NCBI GenBank assembly: GCA_017936205.1 | Contig: JAGBGB010000123.1 | Span: 1-24,581, forward strand | Length of the DNA stretch: 24,581 nt | Direction: 5' to 3' | From: Oscillospiraceae bacterium | GTDB taxonomy: Bacteria; Bacillota; Clostridia; Oscillospirales; Oscillospiraceae | Shown here: positions 1 through 5,895 of the stretch, one piece after another | Numbering within the stretch: position 1 is the stretch's first letter | How the letters are laid out: every line of letters begins with the position of its first letter | The notes under the pieces: model-generated | Databases searched by the model: none | The model's input: only the letters and a program-made list of their open reading frames with translations | Told to the model about the DNA's origin: nothing | Program-made: the position numbers and the translations under genes

Positions 1-102
1 GCTGTGTCTTCGCCCGTGGCACTACGATTTCGAACCATACTCAAAAAGAACGATGCTCTTTGCCATTCGGTAGTTTCTCGGGCGAAGACACAGCTTCGCC
101 CC
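1..102. repeat. REP-like inverted repeat element, cut by the window edge
   Basis: Bases 1-16 (GCTGTGTCTTCGCCCG) are a perfect inverted copy of bases 79-94. The right copy also forms its own hairpin, GGGCGAAG (80-87) with CTTCGCCC (94-101) around a 6-base loop. The left copy probably has the same partner outside the window. Short matches continue inside the arms (ACTAC and CGAA in both). No coding potential is seen. This looks like a pair of REP-type hairpins in opposite orientation or a small MITE. It lies downstream of the serpin operon and could also stall or end that transcript, but it has no U-tract for a minus-strand transcript. Confidence 0.6.
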
Positions 103-119
103 TACGCACGGTGCAGTCT

Positions 120-174
120 ATTGCTTGCGAGCAATACCATATTGGGTAGTAGGCTTACGAAAGGTGATAGCCTA
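120..174. repeat. Two short hairpins downstream of the serpin gene
   Basis: ATTGCT/AGCAAT (120-135, 4-base loop) and TAGGCT/AGCCTA (150-155 with 169-174) are perfect 6-bp inverted repeats just after the serpin stop codon. Neither is followed by a T-run on the minus strand, so they are not convincing intrinsic terminators. Nothing else is visible between the palindromic element and the serpin gene. Confidence 0.3.
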
Positions 175-183
175 AATTTCCTA

Positions 184-1443
184 TTAAACTTCTGTGACGA
201 TGCCCATAAACAGGGGCAGATTGTTGGTCCGGTCTAAGATCAGGAATACAAAGGGGCGGTCTAAGCTGACCTGCCATTGGGTGAAGATGCCGCATTCCTC
301 CATCATTTCTACCTTGGTCACAGCTCCTGCCTTGGTTCCCAGCTCATCTACGGAAAGGTAGGTCTTATGGAGTACATCACCAATAAAGATGTTCCCCCTG
401 TTAGAGTGCGCCATCGCAGAAAAATCCGCCTGATCTCCACAGAAGGCAGTAGGCATTCCCAGAGCCTTCAGGGTCTCGTTCATGGTCAGCTCATAGTCGA
501 AGCTGAACTTCGGCATGGTTGTCCGAACTGCGCCTGTCTTGGGATCGGACAGAAGCTCTGTCAAGGATTCCGCAGTCAGGGTGGAAATGTAATCATAAAG
601 CTCCACCCCCTCCTTGGGAAGCAAGGCTGCGAAGCTGTAGCCGGCACCCTCATACTCCTTCAGGAAGCCTGTGATCTTATCATCCTCTAAATACAAGTCT
701 TCCTCGGAATGCATCATGTCCACAGTTTGCTTCTCTCCATCGAGGGTCGTAAACTGTCCGTCGAATACATCACTTGCCTTGTAGGGCACCTGCCATTTTG
801 CATCAAAGACCAGTGCATTGATCAGGTACATCACCGTTTCCTCCGGGATCTCCTCTACAATGGAGTCGATCATACCGTCCGTTTTCAGGGAGACCCATGT
901 ATTCATATCCTTGATCGTCTGCTCGTCGAAAGCAGACTTATACGCCTGTGCCTTGTAATAATCTGCATTCCTCTGTAGGAACTCCTGTTCTACCTGCAGA
1001 CGACCCTCATCATCTCGGAACCAGATGGAATTGGCAATTCCCAGCTTTGCATGCTTCTGATTTGTCAAGCTGTCTACATAGCTGTAGAGATATTCGTTCA
1101 GCCTCTCTAAGGGGATGTTCCCACCGAGTAGCTGCTCCATCTCCTGCCGAGTCTGTCCCGCTGCTCCGTTGGCTGTCATAGCCAAGGCTAATTGAACGGA
1201 CAGGGGTGAGATCATCAGGTTCTCCTTCTCACTGTGATCCACGGCTCCCTGAAGGAGCTTTACAGCCAGCTCCATTTGAGCGCTTGCAAAAATGAGATCC
1301 ATTTCTTTCCCCTTCACACGGTTCCCTGAGATCCCCTCCATCAGATCCGCTGCCTGCACACGAGCTGCACAGCCGGACAGATTCACCGCCATAGCAAGCA
1401 GAAGGGCAACAGAGCAGATCACGATCCATGGTTTCTTTTTCAT
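184..1443 (-). CDS. Serpin family lipoprotein (serine/cysteine protease inhibitor)
   Basis: A 419-residue protein. A lysine-rich N-terminus, a hydrophobic stretch and the lipobox LSGC (Cys25) predict an outer-surface lipoprotein. The rest matches the serpin fold: NSIWFRDD, a NALVFDAKW segment, and the C-terminal signature RPFVFLILD...PLFMGIV. The hinge before the reactive-centre loop (about residues 367-376, ELGTKAGAVT) keeps a small residue at P14 (Thr) and mostly small residues after it, as in inhibitory serpins. The scissile bond probably lies within EECGIF (about 382-387); aligning from the hinge and from the RPF end places it differently. A start six bases upstream is possible, but AAGGAGG lies 8 bases before the chosen ATG and only 2 before the other. 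It is the last gene of the ECF sigma operon, 13 bp after the Ig-like lipoprotein. Family is certain; target protease unknown. Confidence 0.93.
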   Translation of the reverse strand: MKKKPWIVICSVALLLAMAVNLSGCAARVQAADLMEGISGNRVKGKEMDLIFASAQMELAVKLLQGAVDHSEKENLMISPLSVQLALAMTANGAAGQTRQEMEQLLGGNIPLERLNEYLYSYVDSLTNQKHAKLGIANSIWFRDDEGRLQVEQEFLQRNADYYKAQAYKSAFDEQTIKDMNTWVSLKTDGMIDSIVEEIPEETVMYLINALVFDAKWQVPYKASDVFDGQFTTLDGEKQTVDMMHSEEDLYLEDDKITGFLKEYEGAGYSFAALLPKEGVELYDYISTLTAESLTELLSDPKTGAVRTTMPKFSFDYELTMNETLKALGMPTAFCGDQADFSAMAHSNRGNIFIGDVLHKTYLSVDELGTKAGAVTKVEMMEECGIFTQWQVSLDRPFVFLILDRTNNLPLFMGIVTEV

Positions 1444-1456
1444 GATCATTGCCTCC

Positions 1457-1936
1457 TTATTTTGTGGTACTTAAAGTAAACTCTGCCCACAGCTCACAGC
1501 TTTGACTTTCCTCCTCTGTGAGGTAGACATAGCAATCGGTTTTGAAGCGGTATTGTCCCTCCTTGGACAGGTCGAACATTTCCTTAACACTGTGGCTCTG
1601 CTCCCGCTCCTGTCCCGACTGCAGGGAATAGCCAATGGCAGTAAATGCCCAGTTCCCCTCTGTCATACAGGAGACCCACTTCCCATCCTGCAGCCGCTGA
1701 ATGTCAAAGGAGGAGCCATACATTGCTTCATAGTCTGTTTCATTCTTCCAACGGATCCGAACTGTTCCTTTGTCCGGATCGATTTCTTCTATTTCTATGC
1801 TTACTCCGGGGAATCCGGTATAGGACTCCCCCTGAATGCTTGCTCCCATTACAACATCCGCCCTGCATGCACCCAAGAGGAGCAGCATTGCAAATATAAG
1901 CAGGATGCTTAGGCTTTGATAACAAATTCCTTTCAT
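1457..1936 (-). CDS. Lipoprotein with bacterial Ig-like (Big_14-type) domain
   Basis: A 159-residue protein with a signal peptide and lipobox LGAC (Cys24), so probably a membrane-anchored surface lipoprotein. The remainder is one beta-rich domain. Its features (KNETDYEAMYGSSFDIQ, then LQDGKW, then a late KEGQYRFKT) resemble the single Ig-like domain Pfam calls Big_14, often found in small Firmicutes lipoproteins. Starts up to 15 codons upstream are open, but AAGGAG lies 7 bases before this ATG and the hydrophobic signal begins here. It sits between the putative anti-sigma gene and the serpin gene, so it is probably co-expressed with them. Exact function is not known; binding a surface or substrate protein for the serpin is only a guess. 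Confidence 0.8.
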   Translation of the reverse strand: MKGICYQSLSILLIFAMLLLLGACRADVVMGASIQGESYTGFPGVSIEIEEIDPDKGTVRIRWKNETDYEAMYGSSFDIQRLQDGKWVSCMTEGNWAFTAIGYSLQSGQEREQSHSVKEMFDLSKEGQYRFKTDCYVYLTEEESQSCELWAEFTLSTTK

Positions 1937-1961
1937 GATTTCACTCCTTATCAAGATAGTA

Positions 1962-2534
1962 TTAGGTTTCGGGGATACCAAGAAGGTTTTTTAGCTCTGT
2001 TTCTTGTTTTTTGGTCAGAAGTACACAGCGTTCCTTGTCTTCATTGACCAGGAGCCTCTGCTCCAATCGGTATATTACAGCTTGTCCTTCCTGCGTATAC
2101 AGGACGATTCTGTAAGACTTAGCGCCTTCCATTCCGGAGAGAGCCGTTGTAGCGCTTACCCATTCCGAATCATCTACACTACATAATTCCGTCAACAGTT
2201 CTGTGATGCTGCGGATCTCCTTCTGCCCCTCATGGCACAGCTCCCAATCCTCTGCACTGACACAGACCCGCTGCACATGGGAGAGCTCATTCTCTAAAGC
2301 ACATTCCGTGAAGCTGGCAGGAACCGTTTCTTCCAGAGATACTTCCTCGTCAAAAGGCACATACTCTGCCTCTGTAGCACTGTTCCCATACAAGGAATGT
2401 ACGCTCCACAGGCTGATACACAGGAACAGGGGCACACAGCCCAGCAGTGCCCGACGGCGTTTCTGTTTCCGTTCCTTTAGAATAGCCTCACTCCGACGTT
2501 GGATCTCTGCAAGGCGTTCTTCAAAGCTCCTCAT
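1962..2534 (-). CDS. Membrane-anchored protein, putative anti-sigma factor
   Basis: A 190-residue protein. A charged, helical, arginine/lysine-rich N-terminal part of about 28 residues precedes one transmembrane helix (about 29-50), followed by about 140 extracytoplasmic residues with an acidic region (about 60-75). This N-in, C-out bitopic layout right after an ECF sigma gene (ATG overlaps the sigma stop as ATGA, GGAGG 8 bases upstream) is typical of anti-sigma factors. No recognisable zinc-binding ZAS motif (HxxxCxxC) is present, and the cytoplasmic segment is unusually short for binding a sigma factor. The call therefore rests on context. It could instead be a sensor or regulated membrane protein of the operon. 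Confidence 0.6.
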   Translation of the reverse strand: MRSFEERLAEIQRRSEAILKERKQKRRRALLGCVPLFLCISLWSVHSLYGNSATEAEYVPFDEEVSLEETVPASFTECALENELSHVQRVCVSAEDWELCHEGQKEIRSITELLTELCSVDDSEWVSATTALSGMEGAKSYRIVLYTQEGQAVIYRLEQRLLVNEDKERCVLLTKKQETELKNLLGIPET

Positions 2535-3079
2535 TGGCTTCTCCTCCCTTCCTCAAGGATGGTGCGAAGTGCATTCTTTCCACGATACAGTAAATTATAT
2601 ACCTGCTTCCGATTCATCTTCAGGACCTTCGCAGCCTCCTCGCAGCTCAGCTCCTCGAAGTAAACCAAATGCAGCACCAGTCGCTGCTTTTCCTCCAACC
2701 GAGACAATGCCTCATGGAGCTGTCGCTTCTCCTCCTGTTCTATCAGCTGCTCTTCCGGCCCAGTCTCACAGGACGGAAGCTCTGCTGCCTGATCTAAGCA
2801 GACCATCCCCAACTTCTTCCGATGCTTGATATAGTCCAATGCCCTGCTTCGTCCGATCATAAACAAATAGGTTTTCAGCGATACCCGAAAGTTATACCGA
2901 TGCTTATGTACCACAAGCTGCGTAAAGGCATCCAGTGCCAGATCCTCCGCAGCCGCAAGATCCCCTACAAAGCGGTATAGAAATAAAACCAGACCATCAA
3001 AGTATTCTTTTACAATTTCGTGAAAGGCACTTTCGTCACCATTTAGGTAGCGGCGGTAGCTACTTGCACCGTTATCCAT
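2531..3079 (-). CDS. RNA polymerase sigma factor, sigma-70 family, ECF type
   Basis: A 182-residue protein of the usual two-domain ECF length. Region 2 covers about residues 10-80 (AAEDLALDAFTQLVVHKHRY, then LKTYLFMIGRSRALDYIKH). Region 4 covers about 117-172 and includes the helix-turn-helix EEAAKVLKMNRKQVYNLLY. It would direct RNA polymerase to a small regulon, probably including its own operon. The start was chosen because AGGAGG lies 7 bases upstream. A GTG 45 bases further up would lie at or before the start point expected from the TATAAT box at 3127-3132. It is the first gene of the operon with the putative anti-sigma factor, Ig-like lipoprotein and serpin. Confidence 0.93.
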   Translation of the reverse strand: MDNGASSYRRYLNGDESAFHEIVKEYFDGLVLFLYRFVGDLAAAEDLALDAFTQLVVHKHRYNFRVSLKTYLFMIGRSRALDYIKHRKKLGMVCLDQAAELPSCETGPEEQLIEQEEKRQLHEALSRLEEKQRLVLHLVYFEELSCEEAAKVLKMNRKQVYNLLYRGKNALRTILEEGRRSQ

Positions 3080-3126
3080 GTGACTTCCTCCTTCTGTCTG
3101 TGGGTCACCGTCCGACCCCTTCACTG

Positions 3127-3132
3127 ATTATA
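3127..3132 (-). promoter_or_regulatory. Promoter -10 element for the ECF sigma/serpin operon
   Basis: Minus-strand TATAAT, in the context GTCGTATAATC, lies 47 bases upstream of the sigma start codon and downstream of the sipL terminator. No good TTGACA -35 box sits 16-18 bases further up. The CGTA just inside could instead be an ECF-type -10 for autoregulation. Which sigma uses it cannot be settled by eye. Confidence 0.5.
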
Positions 3133-3176
3133 CGACTGAGCGAGCCGAATTACTTTCGATTTTTATTATTCTACCA

Positions 3177-3219
3177 CAAAAATCAAGGAGCCGCTACAGA
3201 ATCTATCCGCAGCGACTCC
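3177..3219 (-). terminator. Intrinsic terminator after sipL
   Basis: On the minus strand, 14 paired positions (GGAGTCGCTGCGGA with TCTGTAGCGGCTCC, three of them G-T) enclose a 5-base loop and are followed by TTGATTTTT. It begins 13 bases after the sipL stop and separates that gene from the sigma operon. Confidence 0.8.
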
Positions 3220-3232
3220 AAATATGGATCAA

Positions 3233-4738
3233 TTACAGTGGGATCAGCAGCATGGTGTCCTCCGGGACTACAGTGGATGACAGATCATTTGCCTGCTGAA
3301 TGGCTTTCATAGGTGTACGATAGGCTTTGGCAATATTCCAGAGCTCCTCTTCTCCCTCGGTACGGCGGAGGATCAGGGACGGCTGTCGTTCACTTGCTTC
3401 CGGCAGAGGCAGAACCTCTCCACCGTCCAAGGATCGGAGTGTCTGTTCTCCGTAGCTATCCGCAGTCAACTGAACAGGGACTCGCAGCTCCATGCCTCTT
3501 GGGTTGGCATTGCAGTATACCTCTGTACACAAGCAATCCCTGAGCTCACAGCTCGCTCCCCGATGGAGGGGCAGCTCCGCCTCCATAACAGGTCGGATCT
3601 GTTTTCCTTGCAGCTTTCCCTCTGTGTCGTAAAACAGCACGGAACAATGCAGTGGAAGTCGCAGCTTCATTTGATCCTCAAAGGCTTCCTTTTCCCCTTC
3701 CTCAGCATATGCCCATACATCAACCACAGATGCTGCGACCTCCTCTCCCATCCACTGAGCAGTACCCCGAATGGTCTGCGAGTCTAAGAGGGATCGACAC
3801 TGCCACTGCTGCCACTGAGGTTGAAGGATGGCATCTGTGCAATAGGCATCCTCAATGAGGTCCACCGTTCGCACCTCCAATGCCATACACTGTGCCGCAA
3901 CCCCCAAGCGGAGGAATAGACGGCGGCTCTCGATCTGGCTGTCCGGCTCCAGATCAAATTCCTTCAGAAGTAAGACAGTGTTCAACTCTGCATTATCCGT
4001 ATCCCCGGACAGATCCACAAACTGTGACAGTGGGATCCGCCATTCGTAGGTGCACAGTTGCTCCTGGGGATCTGCATACAGCAGATGGAGCAGCAGCTCC
4101 ATCTTGAAGACTCCCTTTCCGCCTACAGCCTTCTGCTCTAAGATCTGCATCCGATTGACTGCTTTCAGGATCCGAGTAATGGCTGGAGCACTTCCGGGAA
4201 GCTCCAATTCATCGTTTATGTTGAAGCTCTTCTCACCAAACTCCGTGGGCACCTTCATAGGATACTCCGTTCTACGGAGCTGCAGAGCTTCAGAAGGAAG
4301 CTCCAACTCCTTCAGCACTCGTACTTCCCGCTCAAACACACGGAAGCTACACTGCAAGCCAGCCCGAACCAGCAGCTTCCGTGAATTCAGGGCTCTGGCA
4401 TCTACACTGACGATCCGACAATCATAGCTCAGCATTCCCTGCTCCACGATCTCCGGCAGATCCTTACGGAAGCTGAAAGGAAGTCTTGCACTGACGGTGT
4501 TCAGCTCTTCATTCTCCCCAACAAACAGGATCCCCACCTGAACGAGCCCGGATACACTGACGGAATCCTGCAAGCACTGGGAGTCCTGAATGGTCACGAT
4601 CCCGAAGCTATCCACGATCCGATCCACATCGGCACAACTGTCGGGAATGATCACATCTGCAGTTTGCTCTCCAAGGCTTGTATGGGCAAAGACCTGCTTC
4701 AGACTGCTCATTTCATATTCTTGAAACATCAATTCCAA
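3233..4738 (-). CDS. sipL: SipL-like SPOCS (DUF3794) and LysM domain protein
   Basis: About 501 residues. The first 430 or so consist of repeated beta-rich DUF3794/SPOCS units (GEQTADVIIPDSCADVDRI is the typical opening). The C-terminal 45 residues are a LysM domain (EELWNIAKAYRTPMKAIQQ, then VVPEDTMLLIPL). In Clostridioides difficile, SipL has this architecture and length and ties the spore-coat ATPase SpoIVA to the forespore through its LysM domain; that role is inferred here. The start is uncertain. The strong ribosome site AAGGAGAGGTGATC best fits the TTG at 4738 (6 bases after GGTG); a GTG at 4747 lies inside the site and an ATG at 4729 is rather far. A terminator follows. Proteins of this family also persist in ruminococci not known to form spores. 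Confidence 0.82.
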   Translation of the reverse strand: MELMFQEYEMSSLKQVFAHTSLGEQTADVIIPDSCADVDRIVDSFGIVTIQDSQCLQDSVSVSGLVQVGILFVGENEELNTVSARLPFSFRKDLPEIVEQGMLSYDCRIVSVDARALNSRKLLVRAGLQCSFRVFEREVRVLKELELPSEALQLRRTEYPMKVPTEFGEKSFNINDELELPGSAPAITRILKAVNRMQILEQKAVGGKGVFKMELLLHLLYADPQEQLCTYEWRIPLSQFVDLSGDTDNAELNTVLLLKEFDLEPDSQIESRRLFLRLGVAAQCMALEVRTVDLIEDAYCTDAILQPQWQQWQCRSLLDSQTIRGTAQWMGEEVAASVVDVWAYAEEGEKEAFEDQMKLRLPLHCSVLFYDTEGKLQGKQIRPVMEAELPLHRGASCELRDCLCTEVYCNANPRGMELRVPVQLTADSYGEQTLRSLDGGEVLPLPEASERQPSLILRRTEGEEELWNIAKAYRTPMKAIQQANDLSSTVVPEDTMLLIPL

Positions 4739-4767
4739 TACGATCACCTCTCCTTAAATCTCATTCA

Positions 4768-4796
4768 TATATATGACAGCTTGGACATAAGTATGC
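4768..4796 (-). promoter_or_regulatory. Possible sporulation sigma-E-like promoter for sipL
   Basis: On the minus strand GCATACT (4790-4796) and CATATATA (4768-4775) are separated by 14 bases. They partly match the sigma-E pattern (-35 near KMATATT, -10 near CATACAMT). The predicted start point would leave a leader of about 20-25 bases before the sipL ribosome site. SipL is under sigma-E control in C. difficile. The -10 match is imperfect and the region is AT-rich, so chance is possible. Confidence 0.3.
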
Positions 4797-4949
4797 CTAC
4801 ATTCTCTGCCTGCAGCACAGCAAGCCACCGACCAGTCCTGCAATTCCTATGACGCAGAGAACAAAGTCCGAACGGAAAAACATAGACAGAAGCAGTCCTG
4901 CTCCAAATGCCATACAGCAGGATCCAAGCATTTCGTTCCGTTTACACAT
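4797..4949 (-). CDS. Small two-helix membrane protein (50 residues)
   Basis: An open frame of 50 codons on the minus strand between the rsgA terminator and sipL. The product begins MCKRNEMLGSCCMAFGAGLL and continues with two hydrophobic segments (about 8-25 and 29-45) split by the polar FFRSD, ending CCRQRM: two short helices, positive ends and five cysteines. The composition is that of a genuine small membrane protein rather than a chance frame. The first ATG directly follows the T-run of the terminator, and the G-rich 3' arm of that hairpin (AGGGGGCGG) is the only ribosome-site-like sequence. An internal ATG at codon 7 is an alternative start. The function is unknown; its place just before sipL makes a spore-envelope role conceivable. 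Confidence 0.6.
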   Translation of the reverse strand: MCKRNEMLGSCCMAFGAGLLLSMFFRSDFVLCVIGIAGLVGGLLCCRQRM

Positions 4950-4950
4950 A

Positions 4951-4993
4951 AAACCGCCCCCTGCACAAGCCTATGTGTAGGGGGCGGTTTTTA
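4951..4993 (-). terminator. Strong intrinsic terminator after rsgA
   Basis: AAACCGCCCCCT pairs with AGGGGGCGGTTT, with CACA/TGTG extending the stem, and T-runs lie on both sides. It ends the long cdaA-to-rsgA transcript 12 bases after the rsgA stop. Because the T-run is present in both directions it could also act on the plus strand. Confidence 0.9.
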
Positions 4994-5004
4994 TTCTGCA
5001 TATC

Positions 5005-5895
5005 TTATTTTAGCTCCCAGAGCTTGATGTCCTTGGCGCTTTCATAGAGCCGAGCGTAGCTGCTGTGGCGGCTTGCCTCAATTTCTCCCTGCTGCAACGC
5101 CTGCAGCACCGCGCAATCCGGTTCCTTCAGGTGAGCGCAGTCATGGTAGCGGCACTGCCCTAAATAGGGTGCAAAGTCCGGGAAGGCATATTGCAGATTC
5201 TCCTTCAGCACCAACTCCATCTGCTCCGTATCGAAGGAGGAAAAGCCCGGTGTATCAATGGCATAGGTATCAGCACCTAAGCTGTATAGCTCCACATGAC
5301 GGGTGGTATGGCGACCTCTGCCCAGCTTATCGGAAACCTCTCCGGTCTCAATGGACAGGCAGGCATCAAAGCGATTGAGGATACTGGACTTCCCTACACC
5401 GGAATTGCCTGTGAATACAACCGTCTTCCCACGGATAGCATCCAAGAGGGCATCGATCCCCTCTCCTGTTTCTGCACTGGTGGGATAGACCGCAAAGCCT
5501 GCATGGCGGTAGATATCAATAAGCTGTGCACCGTCATTGAGATCCGTTTTATTCACGCACAGGATCACAGGAACCCCCCGATCTCCTGCAATGGCAGCGA
5601 CCCGATCAATGAGAAAGGGATCCGTAATCGGATTGGCACCGGATGCCAGAATTACCAATGCATCCACATTGCTTACCGCAGGGCGAATGAAGAAATTCTT
5701 CCGTGGTTGGATACTCTCGATCATGCCCTTCCCCCGTTCCATGGAGAAGCTGACCTGATCCCCTACCAGGGGGCTCATTTTCATTTTGCGGAAGATGCCT
5801 CTGGCACGACATTCTACGGTCTGCCCCTCTGCGGTATGGACATAATAAAAGCCACTGAGAGCCTTAATGATCCGTCCGTTTCTGTTTTGACTCAT
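5005..5895 (-). CDS. rsgA: Ribosome small-subunit-dependent GTPase RsgA
   Basis: 296 residues, normal for the family. RsgA is a circularly permuted GTPase that helps mature and check the 30S subunit. An N-terminal OB-fold (about 1-70) is followed by G4 NKTD (115-118), then G1 GNSGVGKS (163-170) and G3 DTPG (214-217), which is the permuted order. A C-terminal zinc finger has Cys248, Cys253, His255 and Cys261. The start overlaps the kinase stop by 4 bases (ATGA). It is the last gene of the operon; in Bacillus the same gene (cpgA) follows prkC and its product is phosphorylated by that kinase, so the link with the neighbour is probably functional. rpe and thiN, which follow it in Bacillus, are missing. 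Confidence 0.97.
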   Translation of the reverse strand: MSQNRNGRIIKALSGFYYVHTAEGQTVECRARGIFRKMKMSPLVGDQVSFSMERGKGMIESIQPRKNFFIRPAVSNVDALVILASGANPITDPFLIDRVAAIAGDRGVPVILCVNKTDLNDGAQLIDIYRHAGFAVYPTSAETGEGIDALLDAIRGKTVVFTGNSGVGKSSILNRFDACLSIETGEVSDKLGRGRHTTRHVELYSLGADTYAIDTPGFSSFDTEQMELVLKENLQYAFPDFAPYLGQCRYHDCAHLKEPDCAVLQALQQGEIEASRHSSYARLYESAKDIKLWELK

